From Bacteroidales bacterium (lineage in GTDB: Bacteria > Bacteroidota > Bacteroidia > Bacteroidales > F082): a stretch of 64,000 bases of DNA. This document shows, piece by piece, positions 1 through 8,672 of the stretch (position 1 is its first letter; every line of letters begins with the position of its first letter). Under the pieces are notes generated by a model. The model was not told the DNA's origin, made no database searches, and worked only from the letters and a program-made list of their open reading frames with translations. The position numbers and the translations under genes were made by a program. The DNA is taken from NCBI GenBank assembly GCA_015493525.1, contig WGCY01000053.1, forward strand, positions 186,001-250,000. The letters run 5' to 3'.

Positions 1-560
1 GTGTCCCCGATATTATCTTCTCCACCACAGGTTATACCGGCTCGGGCGGTTGCGAGATATACATGCCCAACAACAAAGCCGAAGAAATTTACAACGCCGT
101 TTTGGAAGCCGGTAAAGAATTTGATATCAAGCCCATCGGCCTGGGTGCCCGCGACACCCTGCGCCTCGAATCCGGTTTCTGCCTTTATGGCAACGATATT
201 GATGACACCACCTCCCCCATTGCCGCCGGGCTTGGATGGATTACCAAATTTGTTGATGGCAACGATTTCATCGACCGTCCGCTTTTTGAAAGCCAAAAAG
301 CCAACGGTGTCCCCCGCCGGCTGAAAGGATTTGTTATGGTGGACAAAGGTGTCCCGCGCCACGAATACGAAGTTACCGATGCAGATGGAAACATCATTGG
401 GCACGTAACCTCCGGGACCATGTCGCCTATGTTGCACAAAGGTATTGGCATGGCTTATGTTGACAAGCCTTTCTGGAAAGAAGGCAGTGAGATTTACATA
501 AAAGTAAGGAATAAGCTGTTGAAAGCAGTAATAACACGTCCGCCTTTTTATAAAGCATAA
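1..560 (+). CDS. gcvT: Glycine cleavage system T protein (aminomethyltransferase), C-terminal part
   Basis: The gene enters from the left edge in frame 3, so only about the last 185 residues are present. GcvT transfers the methylene carbon from the aminomethyl group on lipoylated H protein to tetrahydrofolate and releases ammonia. The first visible residues contain [14 protein letters not shown], which matches the conserved T-protein glycine-rich stretch. Later segments ([19 protein letters not shown] and [10 protein letters not shown]) match the C-terminal barrel region of the family. Reading is open to a TAA at 558-560. comB starts 9 bp downstream on the same strand. The family call is firm; the N-terminal half lies outside the window. 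Confidence 0.93.
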   Translation, partial: VPDIIFSTTGYTGSGGCEIYMPNNKAEEIYNAVLEAGKEFDIKPIGLGARDTLRLESGFCLYGNDIDDTTSPIAAGLGWITKFVDGNDFIDRPLFESQKANGVPRRLKGFVMVDKGVPRHEYEVTDADGNIIGHVTSGTMSPMLHKGIGMAYVDKPFWKEGSEIYIKVRNKLLKAVITRPPFYKA

Positions 561-569
561 ATATTTGCT

Positions 570-1298
570 GTGGCTAAAAAAAGAACCATCGAGGTCATAC
601 TTGCACCCAGGTTATTCTCGAATATCTCGACAAAAAAACCTTACGTGGTAGTGGTAACGGATGTTTTCCGTGCCACTACCTCTATTTGCGCCGCACTGGA
701 CTACGGCGTAAAAGCCATCATTCCGGTAAAGCGAATCCGCCATGCCCGTTTTCTCAGCAGGCTGGGGTATATTGTGGCTGCCGAGCGTGGTGGCAGTAAG
801 GTGAAGTTTGCCCATTTGGACAATTCGGCTACTTCTTTTTTTCATGCCATTTTTAAGGGCAAGGAGATAGTCTATTCCACCACCAACGGGACAAAAGCCA
901 TCAAAATGGCTTCCTCGGCTTCCGAAATAGCCATAGGCAGTTTTGTGAACCTAAACGCATTGGCAGAATGGCTCAACAAACAGGACAAAAATGTTGTCGT
1001 TTTATGTGCCGGCTGGAAAAACAGGATTAATATGGAAGACAGCCTTTTTGCCGGTGCTTTATCGGAAATTATGATGGACAAATATGGCTTTGTTACCGAT
1101 TGTGATTCTGCGAAAATGGCACTGGACCAGTGGAATATGGCCAAAGATGACCTTTTGGGGTACATTGACAAATCATCCCATCGCAACCGCCTGCGCAACC
1201 TGGTTTCCGACAGGCTTTTGAAATATACTTTCACGCTGAATTCCAGCAAAGTAGTACCTGTTTTGAAACGGTACAAAATTGTCCCTGCCAAAGACTAA
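570..1298 (+). CDS. comB: 2-phosphosulfolactate phosphatase family protein (ComB-like)
   Basis: A 242-residue soluble protein with a GTG start (570). The family hydrolyses 2-phospho-3-sulfolactate in coenzyme M biosynthesis in archaea, but bacterial members are common and their substrate is usually untested. Seen here: VVTDVFRATTSICAAL near residue 30, YSTTNGTKAI near 103 and VLCAGWKNRINMEDSLFAGA near 145, all typical family blocks with acidic metal-binding residues. It follows gcvT by 9 bp and probably shares its transcript. It converges on rarA across a large symmetric palindrome. The family is secure; the true substrate in this organism is inference. Confidence 0.85.
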   Translation: MAKKRTIEVILAPRLFSNISTKKPYVVVVTDVFRATTSICAALDYGVKAIIPVKRIRHARFLSRLGYIVAAERGGSKVKFAHLDNSATSFFHAIFKGKEIVYSTTNGTKAIKMASSASEIAIGSFVNLNALAEWLNKQDKNVVVLCAGWKNRINMEDSLFAGALSEIMMDKYGFVTDCDSAKMALDQWNMAKDDLLGYIDKSSHRNRLRNLVSDRLLKYTFTLNSSKVVPVLKRYKIVPAKD

Positions 1299-1331
1299 CA
1301 TTACATTACCAAATACTCACCAACTGAAGCC

Positions 1332-1474
1332 GTTCAAAAAGTGGGTTTCGCGCAAAGTGCGCAAAACTTTAACGCAAAAAACGTAAAACTTAAATCATTC
1401 TAGCAAAATGATTTGCGAACTTTGCGGAACCTTTGCGCTTTTAGCGTGAACCTTCAAAAACTATCTTTTTGAAC
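1332..1474. repeat. 143-bp symmetric intergenic inverted repeat between convergent genes
   Basis: The outer arms GTTCAAAAAG (1332-1341) and CTTTTTGAAC (1465-1474) are perfect reverse complements. The inner arms AAATCATT (1392-1399) and AATGATTT (1407-1414) are also perfect, with a 7-nt loop. Both pairs share the same centre, position 1403. Between them lie imperfectly complementary runs built from GCGCAAAGTGCGCAAA-like words. It fills the gap between comB (+) and rarA (-) and could fold as one long cruciform or hairpin. It may be a bidirectional terminator or a copy of a genome-wide repeat family. Confidence 0.75.
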
Positions 1475-1485
1475 ATCCCCGCATT

Positions 1486-2754
1486 CTAATACCGGTACCG
1501 GCTTTTCCACTTGTTCCTCAACGATTTACGCATCTCCTCTTCCCGCGGGTTATTGCCCGGTTCAAAAAGTGTGCTTCCGCTGATTTTATCCGGAAGGAAT
1601 TCCAAATCCGTAAAACTGCCTTTAAAGTCGTGGGCATACCGGTAATTTTTGCCGTAGCCCATATCTTTCATAAGACCGGTAGGCGCGTTACGCAAATGCA
1701 ACGGCACCGGCAGGTCTCCCGTTTTCTTCACCAGCGACTGCGCACTTTTAATGGCCCTGTATGCCGCGTTGCTTTTGGGAGAAGTGGCAAGGTAGATGGC
1801 TGTCTGCGAAAGGATTATCCGGCTTTCGGGCCAGCCAATCTTGCTCACGGCATCAAAACAGGTATTGGCCAGCAATAGTGCGTTGGGGTTGGCATTGCCG
1901 ATGTCCTCCGAGGCAAGGATCAGCATCCGGCGGGCAATAAATTTGGGGTCTTCTCCCGCTTCCACCATGCGGGCCAGCCAATAAACCGCTGCGTTGGGAT
2001 CACTGCCCCGCAACGATTTGATAAAAGCCGAAATAATGTCGTAGTGCTTCTCCCCTTTTTTGTCGTACATCACCAGGTTTTCCTGGATGGTACGGCTCAG
2101 GTTTTCGTTGTTGAGGATAAGTTTTTCAGCACCTTTTTTCTCTTGTTCCACAAAAAGTTCCAGCGCATTGTACAGTTTGCGGGCATCGCCGCCCGAAAGG
2201 TGCAACAAAGCTTCTGTCTCTTTTATCTCGATGGGCAATCCGTGTTGTTCCGACAAAAGTTTAACGGCTTTTTCCGCCAACATGTTCAGATGAGCTTCTT
2301 CAAGTGGTTTCAAAACGTACACCTGGCATCTTGACAAAAGAGGGGCAATTACTTCAAACGAAGGGTTTTCGGTGGTAGCCCCAATGAGCCGGACAATACC
2401 TTTCTCCACGGCACTTAGCAACGAATCCTGTTGCGATTTGCTAAAACGGTGAATCTCGTCAATAAACAGGATGGCGTTGCCGGCATATTGCGAAGCAGAT
2501 TCGATGACTTTGCGTACATCTTTCACCCCGGCACTCACCGCATTCAGCGTATAAAATGTCAGGCTGTTCTGTCCGGCAATGATATGTGCCAGGGTGGTTT
2601 TGCCCACACCCGGAGGCCCCCAGAGAATCATCGAAGGAATATTCCCCGACTGTATCACCTTTCGCAAAATACCCTCTTTGCCCACCAGTTCTTCCTGTCC
2701 GATGAACTCGTATAGTGTGCGGGGTCGTAATTGTTCTGCTAACGGGATGGCCAT
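1486..2754 (-). CDS. rarA: Replication-associated recombination protein A (RarA/MgsA AAA+ ATPase)
   Basis: A clamp-loader-like AAA+ ATPase that acts at stalled replication forks. Numbering from the ATG at 2754: PLAEQLRPRTLYEFIGQEEL opens the protein, Walker A GPPGVGKT is near residue 46, and Walker B ILFIDEIHRFSKSQQD is near 90. The GATTENPSFEV block is sensor 1. The C-terminal MgsA-type tetramerisation domain is visible in LRGSDPNAAVYWLARMVEAG and ASEDIGNANPNAL. An upstream TTG (2778) is in frame, but family members begin just before PLAEQLRP, so the ATG is preferred. It is transcribed divergently from argS, about 75 bp away. Length (422 residues) is normal. Confidence 0.94.
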   Translation of the reverse strand: MAIPLAEQLRPRTLYEFIGQEELVGKEGILRKVIQSGNIPSMILWGPPGVGKTTLAHIIAGQNSLTFYTLNAVSAGVKDVRKVIESASQYAGNAILFIDEIHRFSKSQQDSLLSAVEKGIVRLIGATTENPSFEVIAPLLSRCQVYVLKPLEEAHLNMLAEKAVKLLSEQHGLPIEIKETEALLHLSGGDARKLYNALELFVEQEKKGAEKLILNNENLSRTIQENLVMYDKKGEKHYDIISAFIKSLRGSDPNAAVYWLARMVEAGEDPKFIARRMLILASEDIGNANPNALLLANTCFDAVSKIGWPESRIILSQTAIYLATSPKSNAAYRAIKSAQSLVKKTGDLPVPLHLRNAPTGLMKDMGYGKNYRYAHDFKGSFTDLEFLPDKISGSTLFEPGNNPREEEMRKSLRNKWKSRYRY

Positions 2755-2797
2755 ATCATGCGCTTGTTTGTTCCGCAAAAATAAGTTAATTTTTTCC

Positions 2798-2805
2798 TAA
2801 TTTTG
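2798..2805 (+). promoter_or_regulatory. Bacteroidota -7 promoter element (TAATTTTG) for argS
   Basis: The sequence matches TAnnTTTG exactly and lies 24 nt before the preferred argS ATG. No well-spaced TTG -33 element is obvious, so this is a one-box call. Confidence 0.5.
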
Positions 2806-2829
2806 CCCTTTCAAAAAAAGCAGTATGCC

Positions 2830-4617
2830 ATGATTGAATCCAAACTGACGGAAGCCCTGACAAAAGCGGTAAAAACCCTGTACCAACAGGAGGTGAAACC
2901 GGCTATTTTTCAAATTCAGAAAACCCGTCCCGAATTTGAAGGCGACCTCACCGTCGTGGTTTTTCCGTTGCTGCGTTTGTCGCACAAAGCCCCCGAAGCC
3001 ACAGCCAATGAGCTGGGCCAATGGTTAATGGAGCAGGTGGAAGAAATTACCGGGTTCAACGTTATCAAAGGCTTCCTGAACCTGGAGATTGCCGGCACTT
3101 ACTGGCTCTCTTTTTTCAAATCGGCCATGGCGATGGAGCATTTTGGTTTTCAGCCGCAGCGTGATGAGCCGCCCGTAGTCATAGAATATTCTTCGCCCAA
3201 CACCAACAAGCCGCTGCACCTCGGCCATGTCCGCAACAACCTGCTGGGATGGTCCGTGGCAGAAATCCTGAAAGCCGCCGGTAAGAAAGTGATAAAAGTA
3301 AACCTCGTGAACGACCGCGGCATTCATATCTGTAAATCGATGCTGGCCTGGCAAAAGTGGGGCAACGGTATTACACCACAGACCTCCGGACAAAAAGGCG
3401 ATAAGTTAGTGGGGGATTTCTACGTCCTCTTTGATAAAAAGTACAAAGCACAAGTTGCCGGACTCGTCAAACAGGGCATGGATGAAAAAGAAGCCGCACA
3501 GAAAGCCCCGCTTATCCTCGAAGCCAAAGAAATGCTGGTGAAATGGGAAGCCGGCGATGCAGCGGTACGGAAACTCTGGAAGGAGATGAACAGCTGGGTT
3601 TATGCCGGTTTCGACATAACCTACCAGCGTATGGGGGTAGATTTCGACAACATCTATTACGAATCACAAACTTATCTGCTTGGCAAAGCGTTGGTATCCA
3701 AAGGCCTGGAAGAAAATATTTTTTATAAAAAAGAAGATGGCTCAGTATGGTGCGACCTGACGAATGAAGGGCTGGATGAGAAACTATTGCTTCGCGCAGA
3801 TGGTACTTCCGTTTACATGACGCAGGATTTGGGAACCGCACAGCTGCGCTACGACGATTATCATCCCCAAAAACTTATGTACGTGGTAGGCAACGAGCAG
3901 AACTATCACTTTGAAGTACTGAAACACGTTTTGAAAAAGCTGGGAAAAAGCTGGGCCGATGGTATTTACCACCTCTCCTATGGAATGGTGGAGCTGCCCC
4001 ATGGCAAAATGAAATCACGCGAAGGGACGGTGGTAGATGCCGATGAACTGATGGAAGAGATGGCAGCCACAGCACAGAAGACATCAAGCGAACTGGGCAA
4101 ATTTGATGATTTCACGCCTGAAGAATCGGCAAATTTGTTTGAAATGATCGGGCTGGGTGCTTTGAAATATTTCATCCTGAAGGTTGACCCGAAAAAAACC
4201 ATGCTTTTCAACCCGGAGGAGTCCATCGACTTTAACGGCAACACCGGTTCATTTATTCAATACACACATGCCCGCATCCGGTCGGTACTCCGCAAGGCCA
4301 AAGCCGCAGGCATAACACCGGACAACGAAAGAATGGCAGGGCTTTCGCTCGAAAAGAAAGAAAAATCGCTGATAAAGCTCCTTTACGATTTTCCACAAAC
4401 GGTGGAGGCAGCTGCCACGGCTTACAGTCCGGCACAAATAGCCAATTACAGCTACGAGCTGGCCAAAGAGTACAACCAGTTTTACCACGAGCTCTCTATC
4501 CTGAAGGAGGAAGATCCCGCCAAACGCGATTTCCGGTTGTTGTTGTCCGGTTTCACCTCGCAGGTGCTGCGTACTGCCATGGGATTGCTGGGAATACAAC
4601 TTCCGGAACGGATGTAG
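2830..4617 (+). CDS. argS: Arginyl-tRNA synthetase
   Basis: A class I aminoacyl-tRNA synthetase that charges tRNA-Arg in the cytoplasm. The HIGH-type motif is HLGH within SSPNTNKPLHLGHVRNN, near residue 127. VNDRGIH and the YVVGNEQNYHFE region follow, and the KMSKS equivalent is MKSREGT near residue 395. The C-terminal anticodon-binding domain with SFIQYTHARIRSVLRKA is intact. Frame analysis also allows a TTG at 2803, but the ATG at 2830 (MIESKLTEA) gives the usual start and leaves room for the -7 element. At 595 residues it is full length. Confidence 0.96.
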   Translation: MIESKLTEALTKAVKTLYQQEVKPAIFQIQKTRPEFEGDLTVVVFPLLRLSHKAPEATANELGQWLMEQVEEITGFNVIKGFLNLEIAGTYWLSFFKSAMAMEHFGFQPQRDEPPVVIEYSSPNTNKPLHLGHVRNNLLGWSVAEILKAAGKKVIKVNLVNDRGIHICKSMLAWQKWGNGITPQTSGQKGDKLVGDFYVLFDKKYKAQVAGLVKQGMDEKEAAQKAPLILEAKEMLVKWEAGDAAVRKLWKEMNSWVYAGFDITYQRMGVDFDNIYYESQTYLLGKALVSKGLEENIFYKKEDGSVWCDLTNEGLDEKLLLRADGTSVYMTQDLGTAQLRYDDYHPQKLMYVVGNEQNYHFEVLKHVLKKLGKSWADGIYHLSYGMVELPHGKMKSREGTVVDADELMEEMAATAQKTSSELGKFDDFTPEESANLFEMIGLGALKYFILKVDPKKTMLFNPEESIDFNGNTGSFIQYTHARIRSVLRKAKAAGITPDNERMAGLSLEKKEKSLIKLLYDFPQTVEAAATAYSPAQIANYSYELAKEYNQFYHELSILKEEDPAKRDFRLLLSGFTSQVLRTAMGLLGIQLPERM

Positions 4618-4649
4618 AAAAAGACTTTCTTCTTCCATTTTCAATGAAG

Positions 4650-4681
4650 TTGACGGCCTCCCCTAAAATGTCGTATTTTTG
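4650..4681 (+). promoter_or_regulatory. Bacteroidota promoter (TTG-N21-TATTTTTG) upstream of the 4702 gene and mutL
   Basis: TTG at 4650-4652 and TATTTTTG at 4674-4681 are separated by 21 bp. The next ATG is at 4702. It probably drives the small membrane protein and at least mutL. Confidence 0.6.
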
Positions 4682-4701
4682 CCATATAAAAACAAATTGA
4701 C

Positions 4702-5016
4702 ATGCGTTTAGTTTTTTTTAAAACACCAAAGGCCAGAAAGTTTGGTTACCAGCCACGGTATTACGATCCCAAAAAAGAGGAATGGGAACGCAGAAAAGCT
4801 GAGTTGGGGTACGCATCGAAACTGACAAAAGAAGAAGAATTGCGGCTGAAAATGTCAGGTCGATGGCAAAAAGACATGAATACTGAAAGCAATAAGGCCA
4901 CAAAACTACTTACCTATTTTATTTATGTGGTTTTTATTCTTGGAAGTATATACGTCATACTCTTCACCGGGCTTATCGACAATTTTCTTAAATTATTTGG
5001 TCTTGTAGCGAGGTAA
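4702..5016 (+). CDS. Small conserved-looking membrane protein of unknown function
   Basis: A 104-residue protein. The N-terminal 70 residues are highly charged (FGYQPRYYDPKKEEWERRK and KLTKEEELRLKM) and are followed by one strong transmembrane helix near residues 71-97 (TYFIYVVFILGSIYVILFT). The predicted layout is a cytoplasmic basic domain anchored in the inner membrane, with no signal peptide. It sits 14 bp upstream of mutL and has its own good promoter, so the pair is probably co-transcribed. I do not recognise a named domain; short proteins of this pattern near mutL are familiar from Bacteroidota, but no function can be given. Confidence 0.75.
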   Translation: MRLVFFKTPKARKFGYQPRYYDPKKEEWERRKAELGYASKLTKEEELRLKMSGRWQKDMNTESNKATKLLTYFIYVVFILGSIYVILFTGLIDNFLKLFGLVAR

Positions 5017-5030
5017 GTATTTTGCAGGTT

Positions 5031-6851
5031 ATGTCGAATATCATCAAACTTCTCCCCGATTCGGTGGCCAACCAGATTGCCGCCGGTGAGGTAATACAGC
5101 GTCCCGCCTCGGCAGTAAAGGAGTTGTTGGAAAATGCCGTGGATGCCAGGGCTTCTGAAATAGATATCCTTATTAAAGATGCCGGAAAAACGCTGATACA
5201 GGTTACCGACAACGGCTGTGGCATGTCGGCCGTGGACATGCGCATGTGCTTTGAACGCCATGCCACCTCCAAAATTCAAAAAGCAGAAGACCTTTTTACC
5301 ATTCATACACTGGGCTTTCGCGGGGAAGCCATGGCTTCTATTGCGGCCATTGCCCATGTGGAAGCCAAAAGCCGGCCCCACGAAGAGGAACTGGGGACAT
5401 GCCTGCGCATAGAAGGCTCCCGGGTTATCAGCCAGGAACCGTGCCCGTGTAAAGCAGGGACTACCCTTTCCGTAAAAAACCTGTTTTTCAATGTCCCTGC
5501 CCGCCGTAATTTTTTGAAGTCGGATACCGCAGAGACACGGCATATCCTCGAAGAGTTTAACCGCGTGGCCTTGATTCATCCCGAAATCGCCTTTTCACTT
5601 ACACATAACAACAAACTGGTTTATAAGCTGCCTGCGACAACGGAGAAATCACGTATCGTCGGTATCCTCGGAAAAATTTATAACGAACGGCTGCTACCGG
5701 TTGAACAAAAAACCGATCTGGCACATATCAAAGGTTTTATCGTCAAGCCACAATATGCAAGAAAAACCCGCGGAGAACAGTATTTCTTTGTAAACCAACG
5801 CTTTATCAAGCACCCATATCTTAACCATGCCGTTACCAACGCTTTTAGTGAACTGCTTCCAACAGATGCCTTTCCCTCCTATTTTATCCATATTGAAGTT
5901 GCCCCATCGGATATTGATGTAAATATTCATCCCACAAAAACAGAAGTAAATTTTAAAGATGCACAGTACATTTACGCTATTGTTCATGCTGCCGTAAAAA
6001 AGTCTATTGGCGTGCATAACCTGACACCGACCATTGATTTTACCGTAGACCCTGAACTGAATACAACACTCGGAATGCCGGCATCAGGCGAAATCAAACA
6101 ACCCGAAATCCATTTCAATCCCGATTATAACCCGTTTAAACAGGATGGCCGTAAACCGGAAACAGAGGATGTAAACTTCCGTAAGAAAAGGGAACACCAG
6201 GATTGGGAAAAACTTTTTCAGGCAAAAGCAGCACAAGATGACAGTGAAAAAGAGGCACGTGCAGAACAGACATTGTCGCAAGAACAACCCGGTACGTTTT
6301 TCCAGGTACATTCGAAATACATTGCCTGTAATGTACGTTCGGGGCTTATGCTCATCGACCAGCACAGGGCACACCAACGCATATTGTACGAATATTATTT
6401 GTCTTTGCTGACCAACCGCCGTCAGGCATCGCAACAACAGCTCTTTCCACAGGATTTTCACTTCTCTGCCGAAGAGATGTCCATACTCAAAGAGATGGAA
6501 GAGTTGCTGAAGCACCTGGGTTTTACTTTTGATGGTTTCGGGTCCAACCGGGTAGTCATCAAAGGGATTCCCGAAAATTTTGACAGCAGCAACCTCAGGG
6601 AAACGCTGGAGCGTATCATCGAAGATTTTAAAAAACAACATAACCAGCCCGGTATGGACAATACCATCAGGCTTTCGCAATCGCTGGCATCGCAACTATC
6701 TGTAAAACAGGGGACAATGCTAAACAACGAACAAATGGCCTACCTATTTAACAGTCTGTTTGCCTGTAAATTGCCCGAACAGGCCCCGGATGGCTCACGC
6801 ATACTGAGCATTATCCCGTTAGAAAAGCTGGAACAATTTTTGAAAGGGTAA
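5031..6851 (+). CDS. mutL: DNA mismatch repair protein MutL, apparently without the endonuclease motifs
   Basis: A GHKL ATPase that links mismatch recognition by MutS to strand removal. The ATPase domain is intact: NQIAAGEVIQRP near residue 18, KELLENAVDA near 35, DNGCGM near 64 and GFRGEAMASI near 97. A variable linker spans roughly 340-415. The C-terminal dimerisation domain carries DQHRAHQRILYEYY where nuclease-type MutL has DQHA(X)2E(X)4E, so the key A and E are R and Q. The usual CPHGRP zinc/metal motif is replaced by APDGSRI near the end. Nicking activity is therefore doubtful. An in-frame TTG at 5022 exists, but the ATG gives the standard MSNIIKLLPDSVA start. Length (606 residues) is normal. 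Confidence 0.95.
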   Translation: MSNIIKLLPDSVANQIAAGEVIQRPASAVKELLENAVDARASEIDILIKDAGKTLIQVTDNGCGMSAVDMRMCFERHATSKIQKAEDLFTIHTLGFRGEAMASIAAIAHVEAKSRPHEEELGTCLRIEGSRVISQEPCPCKAGTTLSVKNLFFNVPARRNFLKSDTAETRHILEEFNRVALIHPEIAFSLTHNNKLVYKLPATTEKSRIVGILGKIYNERLLPVEQKTDLAHIKGFIVKPQYARKTRGEQYFFVNQRFIKHPYLNHAVTNAFSELLPTDAFPSYFIHIEVAPSDIDVNIHPTKTEVNFKDAQYIYAIVHAAVKKSIGVHNLTPTIDFTVDPELNTTLGMPASGEIKQPEIHFNPDYNPFKQDGRKPETEDVNFRKKREHQDWEKLFQAKAAQDDSEKEARAEQTLSQEQPGTFFQVHSKYIACNVRSGLMLIDQHRAHQRILYEYYLSLLTNRRQASQQQLFPQDFHFSAEEMSILKEMEELLKHLGFTFDGFGSNRVVIKGIPENFDSSNLRETLERIIEDFKKQHNQPGMDNTIRLSQSLASQLSVKQGTMLNNEQMAYLFNSLFACKLPEQAPDGSRILSIIPLEKLEQFLKG

Positions 6852-6871
6852 AAAAGTTAACAAAAGAAATT

Positions 6872-7735
6872 ATGCAAAGCTACAGTCCCACAGGGTTCAA
6901 AATATTACCACCGGTTGTTAAGAACCTGCTTATTGTCAACACCTTGTTTTTTCTGGCCACACTGGCACTGAGGAAATACCATATTGACCTGATAAACATT
7001 CTCGGCCTCCACTATCCCGGAGCTTCCGGTTTTAGGATCTATCAATTTGTTACCTACATGTTTATGCATGGCGGATGGTCGCATATCATCTTCAACATGT
7101 TTGCACTGTGGATGTTCGGCAATGTGGTTGAAAACGTATGGGGCGGGAAAAAATTCCTGATTTTTTACATGCTGACCGGCTTAGGATCGGGCATCGTTTA
7201 TATTTTCTGGATTCATTTTCACCTGCGTGGAAACCTCGACATGATCAATGCCATTATTGCCCATCCCACCGTTCAGGGTATCGAAGCTTATTTCCACCAC
7301 TATGGGTTCCATCTGAATGCATTGACCACAGCCCTTTCGCAAAGTGATTTGAACCTGTTTAACCACAACATGAACCTGCTGGCAAGTGGTACGGCCGCTC
7401 CCACCGATATACAGCAAATCATTAGTTTCCTTTCGACTTATAAAGCCGAAATGATGAACCAAATGGTGGTGATTGGTGCTTCGGGGGCCATATTCGGTTT
7501 GCTCATTGCTTTCGGCATGATGTTTCCCAACACACTTATTTATCTCTATTTTGCCATTCCCATCAAGGCAAAATGGTTTGTCATAGGTTACGGGTTGATT
7601 GAACTTTTCTCAGGCATCAGCAACCGTCCGGGCGACAATGTGGCACATTTTGCCCACGTTGGCGGAATGCTGGTAGGCTTTTTGATTATCATGTACTGGA
7701 AAAAGAAAGGCCATCTTTTTGGCCCTGAAATATAA
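6872..7735 (+). CDS. Rhomboid family intramembrane serine protease (first of two)
   Basis: An inner-membrane serine protease that cleaves substrates within or near their transmembrane segments. The catalytic Ser lies in GASGAIFG (near residue 206) and the catalytic His in VAHFAHVGGMLVGF (near 258). The family HxxxN element appears as GGWSHIIFNMFALWMFG. Six or more hydrophobic segments are visible. A long insertion (about residues 115-180) separates helices 2-3 from the Ser helix. It follows mutL by 20 bp and overlaps the second rhomboid's open frame, although that gene's preferred ATG lies 10 bp downstream. The substrate is unknown. Confidence 0.9.
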   Translation: MQSYSPTGFKILPPVVKNLLIVNTLFFLATLALRKYHIDLINILGLHYPGASGFRIYQFVTYMFMHGGWSHIIFNMFALWMFGNVVENVWGGKKFLIFYMLTGLGSGIVYIFWIHFHLRGNLDMINAIIAHPTVQGIEAYFHHYGFHLNALTTALSQSDLNLFNHNMNLLASGTAAPTDIQQIISFLSTYKAEMMNQMVVIGASGAIFGLLIAFGMMFPNTLIYLYFAIPIKAKWFVIGYGLIELFSGISNRPGDNVAHFAHVGGMLVGFLIIMYWKKKGHLFGPEI

Positions 7736-7745
7736 AGATAAGGAT

Positions 7746-8672
7746 ATGCAGGGATACTATCGACAACCGCTAAATACCAATGAATTTATCAGGAAGGTTT
7801 TTCTGGGAAAAAACGTCCTGTCACGCCTGATTCTTGTCAATACCCTGATTTTCCTGCTGACGGCTGTTGTCCATCTCATCACCTGGCTTGGCGGTATTGC
7901 CGAACCTTCCAACCTCACCCTGTTGGGAAGCTATCTGGCTTTGCCTTCGGGTTTGTCGCAACTTGCTTCAAAGCCCTGGACTGTGTTTACTTACATGTTT
8001 CTGCATGAAGGTTTCCTGCACTGGCTTTTCAATATGGTCATGCTATATTTTGGGGGTATTTTGTTTACTGAATATTTGAGCCAGCGCAGGTTGCTGTTGA
8101 CTTATCTGCTTGGCGGGCTGGCAGGTGCCATTTTCTTTGTATTGGCATTCAATCTTTTCCCCGCCTTTGCTTCTGTTCGTCAGCATTCTGTTGCACTCGG
8201 TGCCTCCGCCTCCATTCTGGCCATTATCGTTGCCATTTCAACTTACGTTCCTGACTACACCGTTTATCTTTTTCTGCTGGGAAAAGTAAAGCTGAAATGG
8301 GTTGCCGTAGCCTTTGTTTTATTGGATATTTTAAGTATCCCCTCCAACAACCCGGGCGGGCACATTGCCCATCTGGGAGGTGCGCTGTGGGGCTTCGTCT
8401 GGGCTTTGTCATTACGCCACGGCAATGATTTTCTCCACATCTTTGATGGCATCAAGATGCCGGACATGGATCCCCGGAAGAGAAAATTCAGAAAATTTGA
8501 CACCTCCCGTCCGGCTTCCGGGCATCCTATGACCGATGAAGAATACAACCGAAAAAGGGCTGCCAGCCAGGCTGAGATAGACAAAATCCTGGATAAGATT
8601 TCCCAATCGGGCTATGCCAGCCTTTCAAAGGCAGAAAAAGAATTGTTATTCAAATCAAGCAACAAAGATTAA
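7746..8672 (+). CDS. Rhomboid family intramembrane serine protease (second of two)
   Basis: A second, divergent rhomboid of 308 residues from the ATG at 7746; an in-frame TTG at 7719 would overlap the previous gene. The Ser motif reads GASASILA rather than GASGxxxG, so the residue after the catalytic Ser is Ala. The His helix is GGHIAHLGGALWGF. The HxxxN-type element is EGFLHWLFNMVMLYFGG. A C-terminal cytoplasmic tail of about 70 residues (RKRKFRKFDTSRPASGHP onward) ends in a heptad-like region, ISQSGYASLSKAEKELLFK, a pattern common in Bacteroidota rhomboids. The next gene starts directly at its stop codon, indicating tight coupling. Confidence 0.88.
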   Translation: MQGYYRQPLNTNEFIRKVFLGKNVLSRLILVNTLIFLLTAVVHLITWLGGIAEPSNLTLLGSYLALPSGLSQLASKPWTVFTYMFLHEGFLHWLFNMVMLYFGGILFTEYLSQRRLLLTYLLGGLAGAIFFVLAFNLFPAFASVRQHSVALGASASILAIIVAISTYVPDYTVYLFLLGKVKLKWVAVAFVLLDILSIPSNNPGGHIAHLGGALWGFVWALSLRHGNDFLHIFDGIKMPDMDPRKRKFRKFDTSRPASGHPMTDEEYNRKRAASQAEIDKILDKISQSGYASLSKAEKELLFKSSNKD

